DNA of 64,000 bases from Punica granatum (taxonomy: Eukaryota; Streptophyta; Magnoliopsida; Myrtales; Lythraceae). Position 1 is the first letter of the stretch. Each line of letters opens with the position of its first letter. Below are positions 21,565-32,806 of this stretch, in pieces. A model generated the notes under the pieces. It was not told the DNA's origin and did not search any database. It was given only the letters and a program-made list of their open reading frames with translations. The stretch lies in assembly GCF_007655135.1 (NCBI RefSeq), contig NC_045134.1, positions 24,328,568-24,392,567 on the forward strand, in the 5' to 3' direction. The position numbers were made by a program, and so were the translations under genes.

Positions 21565-22974
21565 TCTAAAATGATATATTATATAGATATAATATTAAGA
21601 AATTATTATTTTTTATACCTACTTATTTTTAAGTGATTATAATATTATAAGACAATAAATCTAGAGTATTCATGGGTCTTTGAAGAATAAACTTCTCGTT
21701 ATAAAATAAATATCATTATTATTTTTAACTGATCTTATCATATAAATTCAAATATTTGAAACAATAGTTATAAAATAATTAAAACATAACGTGGTACTTT
21801 TTAGTACAAATAACCCATACTTCATTTGTGCCCTTCTTTTCTTGCTTATAGTTAGAATTTTTTTTACAGATTATATATTTAAAAAATACAAAAAATTATA
21901 TATAAGTAAAATTAACTCCCAAAAGCAACTAATAGGGTTACACTTATCAGGTTTAGAATTGTCAATTTGCTTTATCAATAAATAATTTTGGTAAAACATT
22001 CTAATATCATTATAAAATTTGAGAAAAATTCAAAAAATTCATATTTCATTACTTTAGCCACAATAAACGTCTGATATATAACATATAATTTTAAATTACT
22101 TATATAATTACAAATTGATATATTAATTGTAGTATACAGATGTCCACACTCAGTATATAGTAAAATATATTGTTTAATGTATATAAGAGCAAGGTCTTGC
22201 AAACTAATATAATTTAGAAAATTATTAATAAGTGATAATAAATATGAAAATTGATTCTGGATAGAATATTATATGTAGATATATGTAATTAGCTAAAAAT
22301 CAATTTATATAAATAACAATGCATAATTTCATAAATATAACAAATTTTAATTAATGTTGTCCCACTTATCAACAAAAAATTAACTAAATGAATTTAAAGC
22401 AATTTTGCTTTTTAAAGATCTAAATAAATTATATAACTCTGATAATGATAAAGTACATTACAATAGATAACACGCTAAAAGAAAAAAAAATTGATTGTTT
22501 ATATAATTTTAAAAGAAAAGGAATTTATTGCAAGCCACTAATTTAATGATACTAAGGTCATCTAAAAATAGAATTAATCATAAATCACTAATTTTATGAA
22601 TTTATGATTTATAAAAATTAAAGAAATATAACTAACATGTGAAAATTAAAAGCCCACATACCAATGTTTTTAGAGCAAAAATAGAATTGCAAATTAGTAA
22701 ATGCATGAACGGATTATCCATGATAAATCGTTGTAACATATTAATGATTTAATAGATATATAATTCATACATATTGAATAAGACAATTAGTCTCAACATT
22801 ACTATTGGATTATATATACTTAGTCTAATGTTATTGAAAATTATTGTTTTGAATTCCAATTAATCATTATTTTTGTTAATAAGAAATATTTTGTTAAAAA
22901 TGTGAGTAATTTTCATAAAAATGATAATAGGTGTGAGATAATGAACCCGTGCAACGTACGGAATAAAAGACTAG
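21565..22974 (+). mobile_element. Non-autonomous Helitron A
   Basis: The 5' end is TCTAAAATGATATATTAT, preceded by A (21564). The 3' end is a hairpin CCGTGC-AAC-GTACGG (22947-22961, one G-T pair), nine bases, then CTAG followed by T (22975). This is the A|TC...hairpin...CTRR|T layout of Helitrons. It is 1,410 bp, very AT-rich, with no Rep/helicase frame. The 5' end shares 16 of its first 18 bases with Helitron B, which supports both boundaries. Confidence 0.65.
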
Positions 22975-22979
22975 TTATA

Positions 22980-25722
22980 TCTATAATTATATATTATCTT
23001 TAAATGCGTTCTTTTTATATAGACTCATTCAAATATATAAAACTTTTTCAATATATTATTAATGTCATGATCATTATTTAGTCATTCTCTTTATTGACTT
23101 TTTTATTGAACTAAACTTGAATGTAAGACCTTTCTATTTGTTGAAATTTATTACAATTTATCATGCCAATTCAGTTAAGTTTATTCTATATTTTTTAAGA
23201 GATTTAATGAGGGATAAATCTTTTGGTGCATGTTCGATCTAAAATTTTAAGTTAATATACGGCGGAACTCAATCCTCTTATGTGCCAATATTTTCTTCTT
23301 AATTTTTAAATGCGAGTTTCAGCTTAAAACTCAATTGCATATATATAATTCATATTATCATATATGATATTATTATTGTTATTTCACGGAGTGTGTCTTG
23401 AATGCGTTAAATGGTGTTGACTCAATGTTAAGTCAAATAGAACATGATGTACTTTAAGAAAATGAAACGCTTTCATTTTATAAATTTATAAAAATTACAT
23501 TAACAACGAAATTAATTTTCATCTTTAGGTATTCTCGTATGGATAAAGGAAGAAAAAGTATTCTTTGTAATTCAAAAAAGTATGTGTATAATTAGTATAC
23601 TTTTTTAAGAAGGATACAATAAAAATAAAGAAAGTCTGACTATTAATGAAAATTTGTAAAGGAAAACAAAGTATAACGTCTACACAAAACTCTTTAGAAA
23701 GGTAAAATAGATGAGGAGAATATTGTAAAATGCATGGTGTCTAATCCTATAGTGGTGATAAAAAAAAAGGGAGAAAAGCTTCCACATCAAATCGACAAAA
23801 AATATGATGTTATATTTAGTTGTGAATTCTAAATGTTTGCTTCCTTAAGTGACATTATTTCTATATATAGTAATCATAAAAAATAGAAAAAAATTGCACG
23901 TAATAGAGAAAACATACATAAAAAGGAACTTTAAAATAAGTGGTCTAAACATAACTGTCAATCGAGTTACATCTCTACATTGTTAGAGGGGTTAAAAGCA
24001 CTGGATAAAAGGAAGAAGATAAAGAGAGAGAGAGATAGATAAGAGATAAAAAGTTCCCCGGTCACAACCTAAAATTTGAAAAAATAAAATATTACATCTA
24101 TCTTAATTTAGATATATCTGGTACTTTGATACCAATTTTATTCTAAGTTTTCTAAATAAAGTTGGGGATGAAGATATTTTTTGGAAATAATGGTCCAACT
24201 ATAACAACTAGATCAACTGGCCTGACGGGTCTATCAGATTATCCGGTATGTTATTTGGGTCAAATTTGAAAACATTAAAGAAAGAGAGAAACTTAAAAAA
24301 ATGGAAATTACAAAACTATATTTTAAAAAAATAAAAGATAATAATAATTTGTCAGACTATAATGATCAAGTTATTTGGCCTAACGCGTCGATCGGGTTAC
24401 CAACAATAAGGGGTCAATTGGATTACTTAATACTTTACCTAGGCCAAATTGAAATACAATAAGGAAATTGTAAAATTAAAAGAAAACAAAAAATCTAAAA
24501 ATCTAAAAATACAAAAACAAAAGTGGCGAGTGGAGAAAGAAATCTCCACTCGCCCGTAAGTCCTAGAACGGGACCTGGTTTCACTTCTTATATTTTATTC
24601 TAAGTTTTCTAAATAAAAGTTGGATTTTTTGAAAATAAGTGATCCAACTATAACAACCAGATCAACTGGCCTAACTAGTTGATCGTATTATCTAGTATCT
24701 TATTTGGGTCAGATTTGAAAACTTTAAAGATAGGGATAAACTTAAAAAAAATTAAAAAAATATGTATTTTTAAAAATAAATAATAATAATAATTTATCTT
24801 ACTATAACGATCAATTTATTTGGCCTAACGTGTCAACCTGATTACCAACAATAACGGGTCGATCCGATTACCTAGTACTTTGCTTGGGCCAAATTGAAAT
24901 ACAATAAAGAAAATGTAAAATTAAAAGAAAAAGAAAAAGAAAAAGATCTGAAAATACAAAAAAATGTGGCGAGTGGAGAAAAAAAATCTGCACTCGCCCC
25001 CGGGACCTGGTTTCACTTCTCGCGTAATAATATAATTGTTTCGTCTTTCTCAATCTACAACTGACATATCTCAGAAACCTCCCTCTTATAATATATACAT
25101 ATGAAAAATAAAATAAAATGCAAAAGTAATTTTCTTTCTTTCTTTTTCTTTTTTTTTCAAAGCAAAGTAAGGTCCCATCACTACAAACCCAAATTTATAG
25201 TAGGTTCTTTGAAACATTTTCATGATTCTCACAATAGTATAAACAATTCTGCTTTCCGTCTTTGATAATATTGTTTTATGTACAACAACGACTTTAAAAG
25301 TTTTATAACCGAAAAATTTAAAGGGGGAGGAAAAAGTGGAATTTTTCCGCAGAATATTTCTCAAAGGATAATGTAATTAGTGGTAGTAGTAGTACAAGAT
25401 GAGTCTTATCTCTGCTCTTAATTCAATCTTATACGTCGATTTATAAAGTATTTAAACATGAATTGTTACTTATGGAATTTGAATAAGCCAACAATATTAC
25501 GGATAAGATGAATCAATATAATGATACAATAAGAGTCGATCGAAGAATACATCATGCATTCTTAATAAGGATATTGAATTGTCAAAATTTTCAAATACTT
25601 TATAATTATTGAATTAAATTAAAATAGAATTTAATTATGAAGCAAGTAATATATGTTTTTCATTATATATGCATGATTTTATTTATTAATTTTCCCGTAT
25701 ATGCCACGGGTAATCCTACTAG
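22980..25722 (+). mobile_element. Non-autonomous Helitron B with internal duplication
   Basis: The 5' end TCTATAATTATATATTAT follows A (22979). The 3' end has hairpin arms CCCGT...ACGGG (25694-25710), eight bases, then CTAG and T. It starts only five bases after Helitron A ends, in the same orientation. The 2.7 kb carry no helicase or Rep coding sequence. A large part of the right half is a 440-bp tandem duplication (24133-25020). As with A, rolling-circle mobilisation in trans is inferred from the termini only. Confidence 0.6.
24133..25020. repeat. Tandem duplication of a ~440-bp unit, with hairpin
   Basis: Unit 1 (24133-24590) and unit 2 (24591-25020) each begin ATTTTATTCTAAGTTTTCTA and end GGGACCTGGTTTCACTTCT. 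Within each unit a half-repeat recurs (for example GATCAACTGGCCT and GATCAAGTTATTTGGCCTAA). Near each unit's end is a hairpin; in unit 1 GCGAGTGGAG and CTCCACTCGC form a perfect 10-bp stem, and in unit 2 one mismatch is present. Confidence 0.85.
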
Positions 25723-25723
25723 T

Positions 25724-25747
25724 GTATATATGTGTGCGCGCGCGCAC
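25724..25747. repeat. Alternating purine-pyrimidine tract
   Basis: A TATATATGTGTGCGCGCGCG run continues into CAC immediately after Helitron B. Strict purine-pyrimidine alternation with a GC core is the classical Z-DNA-prone pattern. Confidence 0.6.
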
Positions 25748-28700
25748 TTGTGTCTGTAATCTCCACGCTATCCTTAGAAAAGGGAAAATTCCTCTTTGAA
25801 CCGTGTCTAAATGTATGTAGTATTTGTTTTATTCAGGAAAAAAAAGTATTTGTTTTGCAAGTGATCATGATTAGTCTTTTCGAGTTAGCGCACGCAGGCA
25901 TGACAATGATTGACTGATACATAAATTTTGTTCTTCTTATCGGCATAGCATATTTGTGAATTGGGTTGATGTTTGAGATCGAGAACATCGTAGCTCTCCT
26001 TGAAACGATGTTGGAACTGGATTCGATACCAGCGAGATTGAAGATGAAATATTGTACATTTATGGCGTGCGTATATCTAGTCAGAAATGATTACAATGTT
26101 ATGACATACCGTATATTTTAATTTGACATTATTCTTGAAATAAATATGCTCTAGCTAGTACATGATGGTATAAAGTCACATCGAGAGATATATGAATATG
26201 AGTAATAAAATATGGAGTATGAATAACTTCTCATGATATATGAGATTATATGTATAGGAATTTTTTAATATGAAACACTATGTCCGCGTGACAAGGTGCC
26301 TGCCCACCGTTGGATGTGCAATACGCTGTGGAGCCCATGCGCATCCAAGGCGGGGAAGGCGTTGTCACGCTACCAGAACTCGTCTAGATGTCTTAATATG
26401 CATGAATGTCTTCTTCTTCCTTATTATTATTATTATTATTATTATTATTTCCATGCATTTTGTGTGTCTCACTCTCCTGTTCCCAGCTAACGAAGTCAGC
26501 GTGGCAAACCGTGAAGCTGGAAAAAAAAATGATAATAATAATGAAGGGGGAAAAGGTCGAGCGGTGCTCTTCATCACAAAATTAAATTTATATCTAATCT
26601 ATATAATCAAATCATACGCGTTTTAACCAAAGGAAAATCATATTTGATCTTTTGGGTGTGACCTCAACCCTACGTCTAACTAACTATAACCATATACATA
26701 TTTCGCTACACGCACTTAATTATATCCTGGACAAATTTTATTAATCTTTGGATAAAAGAGAGTTGCATGCGCTACACGCACTTCATTATATCCTGACCAA
26801 ATTTTTTATTACCTTTATAATAAGAAAGGAAAAACAAATTAGATATACAAATTCATATGTAGATTAACAATTGTAGCAACTTTCTGTCCAAAATCTAAGG
26901 AAATTAATCTACCTGATAGTCTGAGTCAGGTGGAAATTAATCTCATGCCAGACCTCGTACTTCTAGAAAAAAAATCTATTGATCCATAAAGAAAAGGAAG
27001 CTCATGTCAAATTAAGGATCCGTAATGGAAAACTAATAAAGTCGAAATGAATAAAGGAAAAAAAAATATGTTCTTGCATTCTAGAAGACAAAAACAAGTG
27101 ATCGATGGAAGTATCCACAAATAATAAACCTAATAAAATAGAGAAAGAACTGCTGCAAGTTGATTGATTCTCCAACTACACACAAAGTGCACTTACGGTA
27201 AAGGACTCGGAATCTTTAGGAATATCAAGGGACCTTTGTTTTGATGTAATGTTTGAACTTCATAATGTAAAGTTCAAATTTTACATATTATTTTACGGTG
27301 TTTGTTTGTAAAAATTGTAAAAGCTATTTATTGTAATTATTCGCTCGAGTTAGAACTTTACAGTTATGATCGGTAAAAACTCTGCATTCAAAACATGCGA
27401 AATTGTTAGATTGAAACGGTAATTACGGTTATGGAACCCACAATCATCTGTATAAAAATAAATTATATATTATATTATCACTCATATTCCTTGTAATCCA
27501 ACCAACAATCTCACATTTCAACTCTTAATCTTGGAAAAAGGTCCATAATTAAATTTTCCCTCCAATCTTTATATTCCCTATAATCTAACAATACTCAAAC
27601 CAAATGTCCCCAAAAGAAAAAAAAATTGGGTATAAAATAGAAATTGCCAACAAATAACAATAGGGACATACATGACACTAGAATAATTAAGAAGAGAAAA
27701 AAGCGAGTGAGTGTAGTGGCGCACGTCCTCACCTGATAAGAAAGATGAACCGAGGGGTTGGGGTGGCAGTTGCCCCCCTTAAATTTTGACGTTATATAAA
27801 AAATTATCTTCTATCATTTTTTGTGAAATTACTTATGTTCGTTCTCCTAACCGGCAAAGTTACTTTCCCTTTTGCCCCCCCTGAAGACTCGCACCCCTCG
27901 ACCAAAATCCTAGGTCCTTTCCTGCAGTGGTAAGCAAGAGCAATAGAACATTCGGCATCAAGATTTTGATTTTGACTCTTGTTTTTGTTAACTGGGGGTA
28001 TCTAGGCTATGTAAGACTAATCCTTGGATCCCGAGAACCCCCGCGACCCCCGGGATGGCAGGTGGCCTCAAGGGGTTACAAATATGGGATGGAGTGATTG
28101 TTTATGCTCATCTTTACTAGTAAGCTAAACTCGTTGAGGTTATTCAATATCAAGAATTTAGTAAAGAAGATAGGGGCTGGGTTAGCCCAATTGTTGGAAA
28201 GACATTATTTCGGGTCCGGGTTTCGCAGCTTGATCCGCGCACACTTCTCCAAGTTAATAGCAATCTTAACTGAGTTCATGTATCCATAATAAGTCGTTGC
28301 TTGATGTCAAGGACGATGGATTTTTTCTGAGTTGGAGACTAAATTCTGGCAACTTTTTATTTATTTATTTATTTTATGAAGGAGACAGTTTATTTGATTA
28401 GGTTAAAATAAATCCACAAGCAAGGGTTGACTTGTGTGCATAATATTCCATGATATCTTTTCATGTTATCACTAAAGTGTTTCATTGCGTTTCTAACCTA
28501 TAAAAAGAAAAAAGCAGAGAATGACATTGCCCTTAATTGAAATATCAGATACTTCCAGGGTACCTTTCTTCTTATAAATCGTATGCATTAAGTTTCCCTT
28601 AAGATTATATATTAATTTGGTAGGACAAACATTTCAGTGGTCACATAATCTCCTCACAGATTCTCATGCGTTGGCATTATATTTTTTATTTGGACACAAG

Positions 28701-29022
28701 TGAACCCAAAAATAAATAATCACATACTTTAACTTTATATGAACTAAAGAAAGAACATGGACAATTGACAAGGAAGAACCCGCCAAAACTTTAATATATT
28801 CAAATGACAACTCCTATTTTCATGGAGGTTATAGATGCCCAAATGGGCCAAACTTTTTCTCTTTGAAGATTAATTAATTAAATGACTTATAATATCCATC
28901 AGTAAAAAATTTTATATATTATTAAGTGGAGGACATACTCAAGTCAAGTAAAAGATTACAAACGGTTGATATTCTAAAGCCTTATCATTGATGATATCTA
29001 GTTGTAATCTAGCATAATAAGT
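25748..29022. other. AT-rich spacer
   Basis: No supported gene. It contains a TTA microsatellite (26420-26449), a short duplication of a ~42-bp phrase starting CTACACGCACTT (26705 and 26772), and a stretch with C-rich and G-rich blocks at 27750-27910 that may be a decayed DNA transposon. The frame 26270-26626 is an artefact of the TTA repeat. Confidence 0.5.
26420..26449. repeat. TTA trinucleotide microsatellite
   Basis: About ten TTA units. It explains the runs of Tyr or Ile seen in overlapping reading frames. Confidence 0.9.
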
Positions 29023-29241
29023 TTTTTGGTGGGGCTAAATCCACACCTCATATGGCTAGGGCCGCCCCTTCTATGGTAAATGGATAAAATTATATTTTAT
29101 CTCTTTATAGTTTATAAAATCCAATCTTGTAGGACCCTATTTTTTAAGGATAATATTAACCATTTACCATCAAAGGGGTGGCTCTAGTCATATGAGGTGT
29201 GGATTTAGCGCTGCCCTAAGTTTTTTTTTTTGGGGATAAGC
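29023..29241. mobile_element. Inverted-repeat insertion with perfect 16-bp flanking repeats
   Basis: The 219-bp insert is bounded by ATCTAGCATAATAAGT at 29007-29022 and 29242-29257, identical copies. Inside, arms at about 29032-29083 and 29157-29210 are near reverse complements (GCTAAATCCACACCTCATATG on one side, CATATGAGGTGTGGATTTAG on the other), enclosing a loop of about 75 nt. T-runs lie at both outer ends. A 16-bp duplication is too long for hAT or Mutator and fits LINE-type retroposition, but the inverted-repeat structure is that of a MITE. Confidence 0.75.
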
Positions 29242-29257
29242 ATCTAGCATAATAAGT

Positions 29258-29591
29258 AATTAACAATCCATCATGATGATGTGTCACGTATTTAAAAATT
29301 CACTATTTAAAAATTCACAACGCCTCTAGCATGTACCAGGTTGATCGAATATTATTATGACTCTTTTAATAATACCCACTTGATCATATATACTATTACA
29401 ACTGTGTGGAAATGATAGAAACTTGATTATATTTATTTTATATAATCAATTATGGAAAACTTGGCAAAACCCTAGTCTCATTCTTTTGTCATACAGCCTA
29501 ATTGAAAATGAAGTCATGCAATGATAATCAATTACATCAACACATCTGGTCACCAGTAGAGAAGTATATATATATATATATAAGTCGAGAA

Positions 29592-29624
<33 letters not shown>

Positions 29625-30539
29625 GCGTGGGAGTGTGTTAGAACAACTTGTTCAACTTAACAATATCCAACTCAATGTACGTCAAGATTTTCGATATGTA
29701 ATGCGATAATATATTTTTCTACACAATGTAAAATAGTAAAGTTTCTAAGTTCAGGATGGAGTTACCACGTGCATTTGTCATGTATGAATATTCACATACA
29801 CTGAAATTATTCATCGTAATTAAGACCGTTCACAAACCGTTATACGAAATTTTTTTACTATAATTATGTGTGATTAAACGTTATTGATACCAAAAAAAAA
29901 AAGATATTGCTTGTTGGAGAGTCAGCATGATGTTAAGGAAAAAAAATTTCTAGCTAGGTTTAATGGAAGAAGAAAAGGACGAATAATTAAATTCATAATT
30001 TATGTCCCGCGGAGTACTTCATTATTTTTCCCTCCATTGAATTGTTTATTCAATTAGCCACTGACATTAAAAATTATGTCAAGTGGAATAACATCTTTAA
30101 TAAGCATAGTCGGACCCAACTAACCGAATATTTCTTTTTTTTGTTTTGCACAGGCAGATAAGTGGGCCCCTTATTAATCAGTAAAAACAAATACAAGGAA
30201 AAAATGCCCGATTGAAAAATCACAAGAACGAAACAAACGGTTTATCGCCAAGCAAACTACAAAGGAATGCAAGAGAAATCATCGGAGAAAACCAAATACA
30301 ATTGCAGTTTGCTATCTTAAACTGTAAGCATCATTTACCACTTGCTAATTGTATTTCATCGTGAACCCAATAATAATCGAGAATGAGAACATCTTAAATC
30401 TATGATGAAATTCTACTCCATAATAAATTAAGACAATAAGGATTTCCCAGGCCAGTATCCGAGCGCTAGATCTCATCAACAATTACAACCAACTGACGGA
30501 AAAAATCTACCTAATCCTTAACAGCCCAACGTTTGATCA
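29258..30539. other. AT-rich spacer
   Basis: Two AT microsatellites (about 29565-29582 and 29600-29622). No gene is recognised. Confidence 0.5.
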
Positions 30540-32613
30540 ATTTCCGTTCAGCTCTTTTCCTACAGACTCTGGGAACTCACAAATTGAATTCCTTGGTCAA
30601 TCCGGGCCTCTGTTCATACGATCGGGGGAGCTTCCAGCTGGGTCCGATGCCTCCAGTCCAACTGAGGCTACTCCGATGACTCGGATCCAACCGAGTTGGA
30701 TCCCTCGCCCAATCCGACCCAATCTTCATCAAGCAGCCTGATTCACTCTACCACTGGCAGTCCAATCCACTCCACCTCTTGCAACCCAATCCGCTCCACC
30801 TGTAGCAGCTCGATCAACTCTACCGCTGGTAACCCGATTCGATCCACCTCTGACAGCTCGACCCGCTTTGTTAATCGAGATCCTATAGAGAATTACAGCC
30901 TTGATTTGCCGCTAAGAGTTGCTCTTCGCCCCAAGTACCTGAATGGTTTTGTTTGCTATAATGCCCGACAAGACAGGCCCCCTTCACAACCCACTCCAGT
31001 GTCTTCCTCGGGTATTTCTCATCCCATTGAGAATTTCTTGGGTTATTATGCTCTTAACGATTCATTTTAGTTGAAATTGATTATGACATGGAGTGCAGAA
31101 CTTATAGACAGGCAGTAAATGACCCACATTGGCGTCTTGCTATGGTCGAAGAAATTCGGGCCTTAGAGCATAGTGGTACTTGGACAGTCACGACCCTCCC
31201 TAGGCAAACACCCTATCGATTGCAAATGGGTGTTCAAAATCAAACAACGGGCAAATGGGTCTATTGAGCGCTTCAAGGCCTGTCTCGCAGCCAAAGGTTT
31301 CACTCAAGTGGAAGGCATCGACTTTCGTGAGACATTTGCCCCGATTGCAAAACTTGTCACCATGCGTTGCTTCCTAGCCGTGGTTGTTGCTTGTGGTTGG
31401 GAACTACACCAGATGGACGTTTATAATGCTTTTCTGCATGGTGGCTTAGATGAGGAAGTTTATATATTGTTGCCTCCTGGTTTCTCTTCCACACGTCTCG
31501 GTCAAGTATGCCACCTGCAGAAGCCTCTCTATGGTCTTCATCAAGCCTCTTGAAATTGGTACTCTAAATTTGCCAATTGTCTTATTAATTATGATTTTTC
31601 TCAGTCACAAGCCGATCATTCCCTATTTATATTCTCGAAGGCCCCAATTTTCAAGTTGTTCTGGTATATGTAGGTGATCTCATCTTGGCCGGTAATGATG
31701 CCACTCAGGGTGCTACTTTCAAAAAGTATCTTCATAAGTGTTTTCGCATCAAGGATCTCGGGTCTCTCACATACTTCTTGGGGATTGATATCACTTGTCA
31801 TGATTCCAGTCTTTTCTTTTGTCAGAGAAAATATACCCTGAATATTCTCACAGAGTGTAGTATGCAACGTACTTCCTAATAGAGCAGGAACATCGACTCA
31901 ATCCAGAGTTTGGCTCACCTCTCTCTGACTCGGCTTAGTACAGACATCTCGTTGGAAGACTTATTTTCTTGACCATCACTTGGCCCGATTTAAGCTATCG
32001 GTTCATATACTGTTGCAATTTATGCAAAATTCTCGACGAGACCATTGGGATGCTACTATTCATATTCTACGTTATTTGAAGCAATATATGGGCTAGGGAA
32101 TTTTTCTTCGTCCATCTTCCTTATTATTGGAGGGATTCTGTGATTCCAATTGAGCCAGATGCCCAACTACTCGTTGCTCAATCATGGGATATTTCGTCAC
32201 TCTCGATGGTAGTCCTATTTCTTGGAAGACTAAGAAATAAACCACTTTTTCTCGGTCCTCCACTGAAGCTGAGTATCGTGCAATGGATACCACAGTTAGT
32301 GAGTTGCTATGGTTGCGTTCCGTATTAACCTCTTTGGGTTTCACTCATCAGGCTCCTAAACGATTATTCTGTGACAACCAAGTTACGCTACACATTGTAT
32401 CTAATCCAGCCTTTCATGAACACACCAAGTATATCGAGATAAACTGCCACTTTATTCATCAACATTTGCAGTCTAATGTCATCACTACTGCTCACATCCT
32501 AACGCGACTCCAGCCGGCAAACATCTTCACCAAGGTGCTCAGACGTGACAGATTTCAATTTCTCCTCAACAAGTTGGGAATTCGTAATCTTCATTTCTCC
32601 AAATTGGAGGGAG
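30540..32613 (+). pseudogene. Ty1/copia retrotransposon pol remnant (RT and RNase H)
   Basis: Stops and frameshifts interrupt a copia-type polyprotein. The order is a Ser/Pro/Thr-rich linker between integrase and reverse transcriptase (about 30600-31060, repeated NPIRSTSS-like phrases), RT core (31173-31553, with CKWVFKIK, RFKACLAAKGFTQ, AFLHGGLDEEVY), the catalytic-loop region altered to YVGDL (canonically YVDD, about 31667), then RNase H with SSTEAEYRAM and ELLWLRSVL, CDNQ and HTKYIEI (about 32255-32450). Gag, protease and integrase are missing or unrecognisable. It cannot retrotranspose on its own. Confidence 0.9.
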
Positions 32614-32806
32614 TATTACAAGTATTTTCGTGATTCACGGGATATTTTCGATTTTTCCCTTGTATTGTATACTAATTTAGGATAGAATTATTTCTTCCTA
32701 TTCTTATGGGATTTACATGCCCTTAACAGATTATTATACAGTGTATATCTTGCATTCAACGATTCAATGAAAAAGTAGCTCATTTAGCTCAATCGAAACT
32801 CTTCAG
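32614..32806 (+). repeat. Probable 3' LTR of the copia remnant
   Basis: A purine-rich tract (GGAGGGAG, 32606-32613) directly precedes TATTACAAG, where a canonical LTR would start TGTTA. The segment ends near a CTCTTCA about 190 bases on. No matching 5' LTR was found in the window, so the right boundary is approximate. Confidence 0.5.

Noticed and set aside
26270..26626. Frame of 118 residues as a gene
   Set aside because: It is carried by the TTA microsatellite, which is open in several frames on both strands.
27718..27910. hAT-like element with GAGGGGTTGGGG and CACCCCTCG ends
   Set aside because: The C-rich and G-rich blocks could be ends, but no matching flanking duplication was seen.
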